Shown here: one piece after another, positions 12,211 to 33,271 of the stretch
Layout: each line of letters starts with the position of its first letter
How positions within the stretch are numbered: the stretch's first letter is position 1
Source of the DNA: Polytrichum commune
Taxonomy: Eukaryota; Streptophyta; Polytrichopsida; Polytrichales; Polytrichaceae
Direction of reading: 5' to 3'
DNA length: 64,000 nt
NCBI GenBank assembly: GCA_950295325.1
Contig: OX485809.1
Span: 36,585,081 to 36,649,080 of the forward strand
The notes under the pieces: model-generated
What the model was told of the DNA's origin: nothing
The model's input: only the letters and a program-made list of their open reading frames with translations
Databases searched by the model: none
Program-made: the position numbers and the translations under genes

Positions 12211-13397
12211 TTCATGGTCACAACTCTTTGTATAGTGTCACCAATACTAAATGTTAACCCAACATCATTTGTTATTCCTTGTAATTTTTTGGGGGGGATT
12301 ATAGATTTACAGTGTTGCAATTACTGTCACTTACCTATTGAATTTTCCTCCAAATTTCAATCTCCAGACAATATTTCATCACAAGTTGTTGACAAGAGAA
12401 GGTAGGGTTTTGGCCAATGGATGAGCTCATCCATCATCCATGACAATATTTGTCGACTTATTTATAAGAAGTGTCATCCGAAAAGCTACCATAGTGACAT
12501 AAAATACCGTATGACACTAAACATCAAATTTAGTGTAGTTTAGGCCTTTCGCAAACAATGTTCGTGACACTAAATACCATAAATGGTGTAGCAACAATAA
12601 ACATAACATTAATAAATCGTTGATAGACACATTAGAACCCAAAGCATGGAAAGTGTACTGAGTATTTGTATATAGTTTCTCATTTGGCTTGGCAACATAC
12701 TTTTTTTTACTATCAATGTAATGTGAGATTTTGCATACATGTGCACAAGTTTGTGCAATATCATATCCAATTTTCAAATATGAAGAAGAGCATGTGAATT
12801 GTTCGTGGTTATCTGTTGAAGATGAGTATGTTCAAAATATACTCAAAATAGTTTGTAGCTGTACATATACATATACATGTACATATACAAAATGTCTTAA
12901 TTCTCCAAATATATTCTCTACAAACTACCTACGCCCATTTTTAGAAATAATTTAATCATGGGACAAAAGATGCCCAACCCGATATCAACCCACGATAACC
13001 GAAAGATGTGAACTTGTAACCAATGTTCAAGATCGAAGTCTTCGATGCCCTTCAAATGCGATTCGGCCCTTCAAAATGTACCTCTCTCAAAAGAGCCCTC
13101 CAAAACGCAACCCCAAATTGAAAATGAAGGCGTCAGCTGAAGTCCTCAATATCATCCGCCTACCACAAGAACCAACAAGCATACCAGGGCATTGGCAACA
13201 CAAGAAGTGGAGTCATATGCTTGATTCTCAATTCTTCACAATGTCCTCGAAACATGTACCATACAAATTCATGCACAAGTTTAACATGAGCGTTGTATTT
13301 CAATTCTAGTCTTAGATTGACGTCTTGGATTTGAACGAGCCCTTCAACAGAAGGGCTAAAAATTGAGAGCCCTTCAAAATGAAACTCATATGATCGA
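12211..13397. other. Spacer between two family F copies, no gene recognised
   Basis: AT-rich. Includes a TACATATACATA-type short repeat at about 12860-12890. No coding pattern. Confidence 0.45.
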
Positions 13398-13858
13398 GGG
13401 CCACTTCCCACATGAGACTGAGAGCCCGCGACCATTACACTTGAAGCACTCTCATTGGTGGAAAAGGCAGAGCCAGTCCAAGTTTGCTTCACACTATGCT
13501 TGAGGGACCAACGTTGTATGTGAATGCTAGATGGATGTAAAGTCTACATGGATTCCTACATGACATCGAATGGATCGCGTTTCATGGTCGCTTGGATTAT
13601 TTTCAAAAACCACCTCTTGGAAGTAGACCTAACACAAAACCGGGAGACCATGACACTCCAAACGCTGACAACCGTTGATTTCTTCCATTTTATCAAGCAT
13701 TAGGACCTGCATGAATAGAAATTCATTGAAATAGCATTCGGTTGAGGGCCCGGTCACATATGACTTCACACCGCACCTGAGGGTCCGTGACCACGCTACA
13801 TGACTTTGGGGGTGTCTTGAGACGGCCTTTAGACACTTTCTTCTGGGCCCTGAGGGCC
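13398..13858. repeat. Dispersed repeat family F, copy 2
   Basis: Direct repeat of 11751-12210, starting GGGCCACTTCCCACATGAGAC. The copies are about 1.65 kb apart. The longest minus-strand frames here (13629-14124) have no recognisable product and are probably chance. Confidence 0.7.
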
Positions 13859-14995
13859 TCAGTCTTGAACACTGCATGCAACCGGTCATCAGACCTTGGA
13901 AAACACTGTCGGGAGGAACGGAGGACAAGAGGCCACATCCCAGGAGGCCCATCTGACGCACTGCTAAATGGCTTCATGCCAAAATGGCTTAATGAGCGCT
14001 GCCTATGCAGGTGCAAATCAAACTGTGGTTGGTGATCGACGTTGCTTGTGATGAAGGAGTGCCTTTCTAGCTTACGGTAATAAGAAATACCATAACCCGT
14101 GAAAATAAGGTGATTCGATCGCATTGAAGATCGGGTCTGATGATCATGATATAAGTTTCCAAGATAGACGAGAAGGATTCATGAAGAATGCGAGTTGTTC
14201 CATATTTTTCTGCCCTATACAAAATTAACATGCTGCAATTTTTCAAAGTGGAACGTTGTCCAACCCCCTACTCGTTCACTAGATTCTCCCTACACCGAAC
14301 ATGGTAATCTGCATTTCCATATTGAACATCGCTTAAATCGGTTACCTCGTGATTACATTAACACTTGACTCCCATTGGCTACACTAAGTGTACACGCATT
14401 GAAGTTGCCGCAGAGCCAGTGATCCGTTTTAGAAATGGCACTTCACCATTATGACGGCGGTCGAGTGCACGGCTAGAGGGTGGTTAACGGGTTATGATAT
14501 TTCTATCTTAAGGGGTCGATGGGACCGAGACTCCAAGTGTCTGGGGAGATTGTTGGGCGTATTCGGTCAAAATCCTTGTGTTTCCAAGTCCAACTGATTA
14601 CATAAATAAATAAATAACCAATATTCGGGTAATCCGATGTGAATTTGAGCCCGTTGGCCCTACCCTACTCAAGAGACTTCATGGTGCAATGTGGGGTTTA
14701 TTACCTACCTTGCAGTGGGTGGGCTTTTTTTTTTTCTTTGTTTTGGTTTGTCAAGTAGAGAGGAGATTTCACAACGGGCATCGAACCGCCAACCGCTCCA
14801 TTCGGAACAACCGGTTACATGTTCTGATCTCTTGGATTTTTCTTCGATGATTTGACGTATGTTCCACAAATTCCTCTACAATGATCGGAAATTTTCCTGG
14901 GGTCTTGAACTTTAAACCAGTTCTTTTTCAAACTCAACCGGTTCATTTGTAACGAGTGGCCGATTCTCTTTGTTTAGCGGATGGGTCTTGAATGG
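13859..14995. other. Intergenic, no gene recognised
   Basis: No coding, RNA or repeat signature that I can support. Confidence 0.45.
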
Positions 14996-15310
14996 TTACT
15001 CTTCCTAACTAGTCCACTTCTCCTAATATATGAGACACACGATTAGCACAAGATAATTAGCAAATCCAATTTGAGGTTGTAGCCACTTTTCTATAGTCGC
15101 TTAGAAGTTTGTTAGAATGTCCAATTCTCATTATCAAAGCGAAGATTTTTGTGCTCATTGAATGGTCATATAGGACCCCCCCCCCCCCAATTATGTTAAC
15201 TATTAAGCCTAGACTAGTTGTCATATTTGGAGAGAGAGGGACATGAATCATGATGTCCATAAGTATGGCCTTTCATATAGACCCAACGTGGAAGTTAGAC
15301 TAGGCGTACT
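14996..15310 (-). mobile_element. MITE family B copy
   Basis: Minus-oriented copy: CTAGTCCACTTCTCCTAATATATGAG, GATAATTAGCAAATCC, a 13-base C tract at 15176-15188 (G tract on the minus strand) and a CAAAGCGAAGATTTTTGTGCTC track. Confidence 0.65.
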
Positions 15311-17489
15311 AGTTTTTCTCCCCCAATTGTTGGAGATGTTTTGAGAAGATTGAAGTACATTGTTGAAATGTTTTAGAAATTGTAGAGCAAGTTACCTAAT
15401 GTTTGTGATTGAACAAGCATCCACAAATGTATAATTTACATACATTAAATAGTTTCTGACATCGAAGTGTATGTGTGAAATGTTTATGACATAGAAATGT
15501 ATATTGTAGACCTTTTTTACTAGATGTTTTGATGATCCATGGAGATGATAGATTCTATATCCACGTCCATTGTTTTCACAACCATTTATGGTCACCACAT
15601 CTCATTGTGACTTGTGTGTGGCTATTACTTTAAAAGCGTCCCTATAATGTCAATCTTGTATAGAATGAAAGGATATTAACATTAGAGTCTAGGGTTGGAT
15701 GTGGACAAATCTCTAATCTACACCTTAAAAATTCATAGTTTATTCATAGAATAGATTCCACAAAGTACATGCTTAAGATGTGTTAATTTTTTTCTTATTA
15801 GTATCATCCATAAGACCCAACAAAAATCAAGGTAATCGAATGATAACAAGAATAATGCCCCAAATGTGCTCAAATGCTTAAAATGATAATTATAGATGTA
15901 TGCTAAACATCTGATTTAGTGTGGCATTAATATTGGTTTGTTGTGTTCGTTAGAGTTGTATTCATGACTTGTCATCCCCCTTGTCATGTAGTACCTAGTG
16001 TCATATGATGGTGACCCTCTCTAGTTGCCACCTAGTCAGTGCAAGACATTGAATGCGGATCAATAACCCACAACACTAAACCAGATGTCTAGGGTGGGTA
16101 TACAACTTTACACTAAAGTTCAAGGCTTGAAAGACCTCCAAAATTGAGCAATGTTGGACCCAAGGATTCCAAAGATTAAGTGACACTAAGCACCATAAAC
16201 GGTTGATGTTTACGTATGATATGTTGCATTCACCTAAAAGACACAAGTCCAACATTTGGGTAAGACCAAACACTTACCATAATACCACAAAGGGCATTCT
16301 ATTCACCTCTGCTAGTGCCATAATGCAATTTCCACTTGAGATTCAAGGGTCTCATCCAATGTAGGAATGCCATGTGACACCATAATTTGAGGAGAAAATA
16401 AATCTAGTCATTGTCGAAATAAAGAACCCTCTACGTTACACTAAAGATTGTCTTTAATGCCATATAATATTGTATGCCATTGTAGTAACTTTTCTATTAA
16501 CTCTTCTTATGAATAAGTTCACAAGTATCATCACCCTAACTTACTTTTGGTTCATCCATTTTTTGGTGTATTTTGCATCCTAACAATGATGTATTGGAAT
16601 ATTGTCATGGATGATTGAAATATGAATGAACAAACACTTGATAATTGACAATACCTGCAACATTGTAAATCTAAAATGCCTAATTTTTCTTACAAGGAAT
16701 GACAAATAATGTTAGATGTACATATAGTGCTCATGACACTACATAGACAATTTACACTTAATGTAGAGGGTGCTAAAACCAACACCCCATCCAAAACCAA
16801 CACCTATAATCATCTCCCAATTGCCAACACTCTACAACCTTGAAGTGTACCCGGCGGTGTAGGAGTGTCTGGGCCCATGGAGTGACGGTTTAAGGTGCCA
16901 TTAGTGGTGCCACCTCATAGCGGCCTCCACTACCTTCATGTAGGATAGGTAACGGGCTCCACTCTATCCCAGGTTGGTTCAAGGTGGGATTAGACTGGCT
17001 TGTCAATGCATGTTATAGCCATTCTATTCACAACGCCAAGGAGGTAGGCCCACAAAGCACAAAAGGGTCATTTCCCAGGATGCAAGAGGGTCGGTTCCTG
17101 GGATACAAGGTGATGGTTTTGCAAGCGAACCCGGTGGGATCATGCAGGTAGCTGTGTGGCTTTATGTATCATTACTACTTGGTCTTTGATGTAGGTTGGG
17201 TTTAGTACCCAACTATGTTGTGTTGGTACTACATTCTTAATAAATACTTATATCATTGTGTAACTCCAAATAGTAATTGACACTCAATACCATAACAATG
17301 TACTATACTAAATATGGTATTTAATGTCACTTATAATCCATAATTACACAATGCTATATTGTTTTACTAGGGCTAGGGGAAGACCCGGGGTCTTGGACCC
17401 ACATTAATTTTCCACCCACACTAATAGGACTATTTAGTGTACCTATCAAGTGAAGTTTAACAAGCCTTCTTGTCTTGTAGCAGGGGGTC
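15311..17489. other. Intergenic, no gene recognised
   Basis: AT-rich, with scattered weak similarity to itself (GTGTCATTAAATACCATA-like stretches) but no defined element. Confidence 0.45.
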
Positions 17490-19234
17490 AACAATGGAAA
17501 AATGGCAAAAAATGTAGCAGGGCGGAATGCTTGGCATCCAAATACAAAAGGGTTGGGCACATGATGCAACTTTGTTGCCTTGCAACTATTGTTATCCGTT
17601 GGGAAGGTTGGATAGCTGAGTGAACAACTGCACAACACAACACAACAAAAAAATGATTGTAGCCAAGACAAACCATTGTGCAGGGTTGCAAAATGCATTA
17701 AAACACAACTTGCATTCTACCCCAACCTAATAAACACATTGCATATGTTTTACCCAATGGTAACAATATGTGTTTTACCACAAATTTTTATCATCACGTT
17801 CATACTCTTATTTTATTTTAAACTATTGCAACCCATATCCCCCAAGGGCTGCCAAGGTTGTGGAAGCCTGGGCCATGTGCCCAACCCAAGAAGGCTTGGA
17901 CACATGGCCCAACTTTGTTGCCCCGAAAAGTTTTTAGTTGTTGGAGTGGTAGGGCAACCAGTCGAGCGAATGTAAAACACAACAAAAAAATTGATGCAGC
18001 CAAAAAAAGCCATCCATAACATTATTCAGATGCATAACAATGTTCTGTGGGATTGACAATATTCCACGGAACATTTAGTTTGAATGTGAAGAATTATCTG
18101 TGGAACAATGCGAGTCCCATAGAACACTATTATGGATTTGAATAATATTATGTCATGCAAGCCGCAAAATGCAATAATAATGTAGCTTATGTTTTACCCC
18201 AACACAATAGAACTGCTTACCTGTGTTTTACCCGACGATAACAATATGTGTTTTCACTGTGGAGTTTTACTGTGTTGTTTAGATTTTTACCTTTTATATC
18301 TGGATAATATTATGTCATGTAGGCTGCAAAATGAAATAATAACATAGCCTATATTTTATCCCAACACAATAGAACTGCATGCCTGTGTTTTACCTGACGG
18401 TAACAATATGTGTTTTCATCGTGGAGTTTTTATTGTGTCGTTTAAATTTTTACCTTTTGTATCTGAATAATATTATGTCATGCAGGCCGCAAAATGCAAT
18501 AATAACGTAGCCAATATTTTACCCCAACACAATAGAACCGCTTACCTGTGTTTAACCCGACAATAACAATATGTGTTTTCACTGTGGAGTTTTATCGTGT
18601 CGTTCAGATTTTTACCTTTTGTATCTGGATAATATTATGTCATGCAAGCCACAAAATGCAATCCACCACCCATCCTCAAAAACGGATGACTTGAACTTAT
18701 ATTGTGAGAGGCGGCTTGCAAAAGTGCCCCATCCATCCTGCAAAACGGATGATTTGTTGGTAGGGCCGGCTTGGAAGTTGAGGTTGGCTTGCAAATTGGG
18801 GTCATTTTGCAAGTCGGAGCTTTGCCCCCAAAACAAAAAATGAGCCCCCTAAACAACAAAGGACAAACTCCATATTCCTCTCCGATTTCCAAGGTGCCAA
18901 TGAGATTCATCTTGCTTTTGTTTCTTCCTTGTTTTATCACCTTATATACAAGTCATGGGTGGGTCACCCGGCTTGCAAACCGAGTGACTTAAACTTATTG
19001 TAAGGATGATCCACCCTGCATTTTGTAGGATGGGTGGTGATACTCTAATAACGTAGCCTATATTTTACCCCAACACAATAAAACTGCCTGCCTGTGTTTT
19101 ACCCGACGATAACCATATGTGTTTTCACTGTGGAGTTTTACCGTGTCGTTCAGGTTTGTGTTACCTTTTTACAGTTGCGGTTCAGGTCCTCCAAGGGGCG
19201 CTCAGGCAGTGGAAGCCTAGGCCATGTGGCCCGC

Positions 19235-19235
<1 letters not shown>
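17490..19235. repeat. Degenerate tandem array with about 162-bp units, interrupted by an insertion
   Basis: The core unit (TAGCCTATATTTTACCCCAA ... ACAATATGTGTTTTCACTGT) occurs at about 18182, 18344, 18507 and 19053, with a weaker copy near 17715. The spacing is 162-163 bp among the first three. A different sub-unit around CCAACTTTGTTGCC (17550, 17908) and a block ending GGAAGCC.(G)GGCCATGTG (17866, 19212) are also duplicated. Noncoding. The last copy abuts the GA microsatellite upstream of the ABCC gene. Confidence 0.75.
18664..19039. mobile_element. Short DNA transposon (376 bp) nested in the tandem array
   Basis: The array unit running GCAAT/AATAACGTAGCC is split here. The inserted segment starts CACCACCCATCCT and ends with its inverse AGGATGGGTGGTG. 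AAT next to both ends may be a 3-bp target duplication, but the unbroken units read GCAATAATAAC, so a clean excision without duplication fits equally well. No coding capacity. Confidence 0.6.

Positions 19236-19237
<2 letters not shown>

Positions 19238-19277
<40 letters not shown>
19238..19277. repeat. GA microsatellite
   Basis: About 20 uninterrupted AG/GA units upstream of the ABCC gene. It could lie in the promoter or an upstream 5' UTR exon. GA tracts bind BPC-type GAGA factors in plants (established family knowledge); a role here is inference. Confidence 0.9.
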
Positions 19278-19281
<4 letters not shown>

Positions 19282-19459
19282 CCTTGATGGCTCTGTTGCT
19301 GGCTGCGGTGCTCACTACGTCGACACTCTTCATCACCATCGCCTCTTTGTCAGCCTTCCCCCACCCCCGCCTCCGGACTACCCCACCCTCCTCCTCCCGC
19401 TCCCAGGAGCCCTCGTCACCTCTCCTCACTCCCCTCACTTCTAAACTTTCAACTTTCCA

Positions 19460-19690
19460 CACTTACTTAGTTGGCTGCACATTTTGAAGCTGGAGGAATT
19501 TGAGAGGAGCCTCTAGAGTTTCTCAAACCGCCACCCGCTGCTGAACTGCATCGGAGGAGCTCCCGTTGTAGATACTTACTGCTTACTCAGTTTGCTGCAC
19601 ATTTTGCAGTTGGAGGAATGTGAGAAGAGCTCTAGTGTTTCTCAATCTGTCGCCTCTGCTGATCTACATTGGAGGATCCCCATTGTAGTT
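19460..19690. repeat. Tandem duplication, 120-bp unit
   Basis: TGGCTGCACATTTTGAAGCT (19472) recurs as TTGCTGCACATTTTGCAGTT 120 bp later, and flanking GAGGAATTTGAGAGGAGC and GGAGGA.C.C..TTGTAG blocks keep the same spacing. Confidence 0.8.
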
Positions 19691-21060
19691 GTAATGTGAG
19701 CAGAGTTGTGGAGCATTGGACTAGTGCCGGGAAGGAATTTGAGTAGGAGTTTTGGAGTAGTTGAGGAAGGAATTTGAGCAGACTAGTGCAGTTGAGGAGT
19801 TTCGTTGGCAACAAGTGAGGTTTCAAGTGGCTGGGCTGCGTTCATTGGAGCAGAAATGTGAGTAGGGAGGTTTGGGGAGAGCTGTGCAGCATTGGAGACT
19901 CGAGTGCTGGAGTAGAGGGAAAGACCTGTAAGTATAGGAATGGGTTGCGCTTGTGAGAGTGAGCTTTTGCCGGGTTGAGGGGGATGTGTGCATGTGGGTG
20001 TGTGTTTTTGAGCTCGTGGGATTGATTGGATTTTGTGTAGCTGGGGTACTGGTAGCAAGGAAATTGTGGAATGGGATGAGTTTTGGAGCTCCGCTATATT
20101 GGTTTCCTTGTTTCTAGTACAAGTCCACCGAACTGTGAAAGTAGTGCGAAATTCTGCGTAGGTGGTGGCTTCACCTGAGCTTAACCTGATGGCAGAAACT
20201 GAGCAGGTCCACCTCATTCTTGAAGGCTAAGACAGACATGTACGCAAATTTGAGCTCCGCAGTCAGTAAGGCTTACACTTCAGCTCCTGAGTTTCTGCAT
20301 AGGTACTAACTGTGCAGAAATCACTGGTGCGCCACATTTTGAGGATTGAGGGGGTAGAGCGATGATCTTAGTGCAGGAAGTGCGAGTTTAAATGTTGAAG
20401 TTTTGTAGCATTTGATGATGGTCATGGTTGCAAGTAAATTGCACTCAATACGAACTCTGGATGCGATGCCGGATTGTTCGATTCTGATAACTTGAAGATT
20501 ACTGGAGTTTCCGACACCATAGTTTCGCGTTGCTATCCGGTCTTATTAAGTTGCAAGCTGTTAAGCACTCGCTGTGAGAAACCGACCTTCCGGATAATGT
20601 TTTGCCAGAGTTCGGGGACACCGATGTGAGTTTCTTGCAGACTTGTAGCTCAGAACACCAGTTTCGAAGCCCCGAGTTTGTCACCGTGATCGAAATGTGC
20701 TTTGGGTCGGAGGGTTTTTGAAGTTGTACTTTGTACCTTTGATTTTGTAGAGATGGCGCACTGAAGAAGGAAGGCTAATTCGGATTCGACAATGGCGCAA
20801 ATCATAGGTCAGTGGACTTCGAGCCTCTCTTCTATTGCTTGCACTATCAAACCTCTCTCTTGTGCGTCGTCCTGAAGAGATATTATATAATTGTAGAAGT
20901 TTTAGCGATAATTTCAATGAGCTTGCGAAGGACATGCATCAGTCAGTAATCCGAAAAAAAATTCTACTGTTGTTAAAACCATCAGTCTTAGTGCGTTATG
21001 ATTTTCAAGAATGTCTGGAACCAACTGCATCAGGTAACGCAACCTGGATTGTGAGTGTTG
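19691..21060 (+). other. Likely promoter / 5' UTR region of the ABCC gene
   Basis: No frame here resembles the ABCC N terminus. An in-frame TGA at 21052-21054 sits just ahead of the chosen ATG, so unless a 5' intron exists the coding sequence starts at 21061. Composition shifts to higher GC from about 19200, as expected for transcribed leader DNA. Several short upstream ATGs are present. Confidence 0.45.
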
Positions 21061-30792
<9,732 letters not shown>

Positions 30793-32029
30793 AGAAAATG
30801 TGTAAAGTAAAATTGCCAATCCTTATAGAACACCTATGCAACCCCCAACTGGTTGTACGATAGTTTTGGTACCAACTTTAGTTCAGATCTAGACTCAATA
30901 TAGACCAGGGGCAACGTGTGAGTGTATTTTAGCAGGATTGCAATTTGTGTCGAGATGGTTGATGTAATCGACACTTGAATTCCTGCGAGATTTGCAGGAC
31001 CATGATGGTGCTCCACTGTGCCCACCATGGCTTTTCAGGGGGCAGAAGTTGTTGAGATTGGCAGATGATCTGGAATGAGAATTTAGTGGTGGTGGCAGAG
31101 CTGATTTCGAAAGCATTAAACTTGTGCTGAAGACAGGAAATGCATGATACCTCCTCATGTTTGTCTCAAATTTCCGAAGGGATTTCAATTTGGAAATTCA
31201 TCGGTGGGGCTCCGATCACAGAAACACTAGATGACAAATGTAACGATTTTAAATTTCTTTGAACAACAGATAAATGGGGAATTTGAATGCCTCAAAAGAT
31301 GAAAGAGCATATCAGTGTCCAACAAGGTTACTCATTATAATGTTTTGTCATGAATGGATTAGGCAAAGTGCTGTCCCAGACTGGGTGACAAACTTTTCCT
31401 GGAGGCCACAAAGCAAAAATAATGAAATTGAAACAAAAGCAGTCTTAGTATTGATGGGAGGAACCTGAACTCTATGTATCCATTATCCTGATTGCTTAAA
31501 GAGCAGGGCACTTTTTATACTTCCAAGCATATTGGAAACACAGTGATGTAAGAAAAATAGTACACTTTTAAACAGTTTGCTGGATCATCAGAAGAATGTA
31601 TACAAGGAGTCTGGGATTATCCCAGTTTTCTTCAAGCATTGGATATGTGGAACCCCTAAGTCCACAAGTTTTTGCTGATTGTTGCAATATTGGAGACAGG
31701 GTCAGTCAATGACCTGGATAACCGAGAAGAGAAATTTAGTGCAGCAGATGGAGCTGAAGAGAGGATGCAGAAACATAGTAGTGTGCAGCGGTTGGGGAGA
31801 TATTCTATATGAACCCGCCAAGAAATGGTTGAGATGGGCCCCAACCAGTTGGAACTTATTATTTGTTAGTTCGGGTTGGATTCACCAAGTCTGGTTCATT
31901 TCCCTCACTTGGCATTTCAACTCGGCTGAAATCTAGATGTAGAAAAACTGGGCGGTAAAAAATGTGTTTAAATAAATTTTTGGCCGGTGTGCATTTAAAT
32001 TTCAACTAAATTACATTCCCTCACCAAAA
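30793..32029. other. ABCC 3' UTR and intergenic, no gene recognised
   Basis: Follows the ABCC stop at 30790-30792. No frame in 30800-32029 resembles a known protein on either strand. Confidence 0.5.
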
Positions 32030-32165
32030 ATTCCAATCTATCCTTAATAGGAGTTGAACTTGGTTCAAATGCCCCCCACGGGTTGGGGGCTAAGGATTCA
32101 TAACCCCTCAAACCACCAATGTCTTTAAAAGCTATTGGACTATGAGGATCAAAAAATTCATCTTG
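32030..32165 (-). repeat. Possible tRNA-derived SINE fragment
   Basis: On the minus strand there is an A-box-like TAGTCCAATAG, then a hairpin formed by GCCCCCAACCCGTGGGGGGC, then a B-box-like AGTTCAACTCC, in the order and spacing of a tRNA-related pol III head. No 3' poly-A or poly-T tail and no target duplication can be fixed, so this is a candidate only. Confidence 0.35.
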
Positions 32166-32474
32166 CACATATATTCTTATACACATGACATGTCATAGAA
32201 CAAAAACCATAAAAACACACATTCATAACCACATGTTCCAATACAAAACATAAAAACACACATTCATAATCTTCCTACATGTTTAGAGGATTTGAAGTCA
32301 TTGAGGGCAAGAGAGGTTTTTGTTAGTACAAATAACCACCAACAAAATAGTTTATATTTCATGTAAAACAAATCAAATCAAATTAGTTGTCTTCTTGCTC
32401 AAGACCAACAACAACTTCACAGAGATATTGTTCTGGTGAGAAAATAGATATCTAAATTTGGTGTTTCTTTTTCA

Positions 32475-33060
32475 TATTCCTATAGATTCATTAATAATTT
32501 TGTGGTAACCTTCAATTGGCCCCTCTAAGGCGACCCATAAAACACTCTCCAAATTCTTTGTCAACATTTTATTTCTATGTTTGGTCTTCATACAATTCTA
32601 GATTGAAAATGCATTTTTATAATTTGCTATGCTAACACGTTGCACTCTAGCTATCTCATCTAGAACCAACAAGTTCTTATACTTTATTATTAAGTTGTGA
32701 TTCGAAAAGAACATTGACCAAACATTTTTGAAATTTTCATTCCATCAATTGGTAGTTGCTTGTAGTTTAAATGCAAAAAATTCTCTCTTGATTGCAATAG
32801 AATTTACTGATGTGAGAATTTTTCTTCCTTCAATTTCACGCTCAATTCCATATTGGCCACATAACAACTCCAAATCAACCACCCCCAAACTAGCCAAACC
32901 AACTTATCTAGACAACATATTGGTAGAACCCAACACTTTAAATGCTGCCATGATGTGGTGGTCCTCAAACCTAGACTCTAATGCATTGCACACTGATAAG
33001 GCAAACCACTTTTGAAATGCCACTGCAAGAAAAAGATGTGCCAATTTAAATGAAAGTTTA
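32475..33060 (-). pseudogene. Dead hAT-superfamily transposase, C-terminal dimerisation region
   Basis: Minus-strand translation keeps the plant hAT C-terminal pattern: ALESRFEDHH (about 33000), then NLIIKYKNLLVLDEIARVQ, VSIANYKNAFSI-stop-NCMKTKHRNKM, and LESVLWVALEGP (about 32520). The family reads as ...ACERGFS.QNRIKTKLRNRL...LE.LLRISIEGP. In-frame TAG codons interrupt it (for example in place of Q in FSIQN), and upstream BED and DDE regions are not visible. It lies 50 bp from the tRNA pair. Related hAT-type MITEs are abundant at 35-46 kb; whether this source mobilised them is unknown. Confidence 0.75.
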
Positions 33061-33112
33061 GGTCTTTTAATCCCACTTTCCATGATGGTCACTGGAAAGC
33101 GTTCAAAAGAGA

Positions 33113-33184
33113 TGCCTCCACAGAGGATCGAACTCTGGACCTTCAGTTTACAAGACTGACGCTCTACCACTGAGCTATAAAGGC
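33113..33184 (-). tRNA. tRNA-Thr(UGU)
   Basis: Complete 72-nt cloverleaf. Acceptor GCCTTTA pairs with TGGAGGC allowing two G-T pairs; D stem GCTC/GAGC; anticodon stem TCAGT/ACTGA around loop CTTGTAA (anticodon TGT); T stem CAGAG/CTCTG. A box TAGCTCAGTGG, B box AGTTCGATCCT, discriminator A, no intron. TTTT lies 5 nt past the 3' end, a pol III terminator. The nuclear-type sequence differs from the plastid trnT-UGU I remember. Confidence 0.92.
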
Positions 33185-33189
33185 GACAC

Positions 33190-33271
33190 CGTCAGCAGCA
33201 GGGTTCGAACCTGCGCGGGGGAACCCCAATAGATTTCAAGTCTATCGCCTTAACCACTCGGCCATGCTGAC
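33190..33271 (-). tRNA. tRNA-Ser(UGA)
   Basis: Complete 82-nt class II tRNA. Acceptor GTCAGCA/TGCTGAC, anticodon stem ATAGA/TCTAT around CTTGAAA (anticodon TGA), long variable arm GGGG/CCCC, T stem GCAGG/CCTGC, discriminator G. A box TGGCCGAGTGG, B box GGTTCGAACCT, no intron. Matches the eukaryotic cytosolic tRNA-Ser pattern. Only 5 nt separate it from the downstream tRNA-Thr and there is no T run in between. Confidence 0.95.

Noticed and set aside
13629-14124. Two overlapping minus-strand frames of 110 and 133 codons
   Set aside because: Lie in repeat family F and its edge; no protein pattern.
33113-33271. Plastid or mitochondrial DNA insertion as the source of the tRNA pair
   Set aside because: Both tRNAs differ from the organellar versions I remember and fit the eukaryotic cytosolic type.
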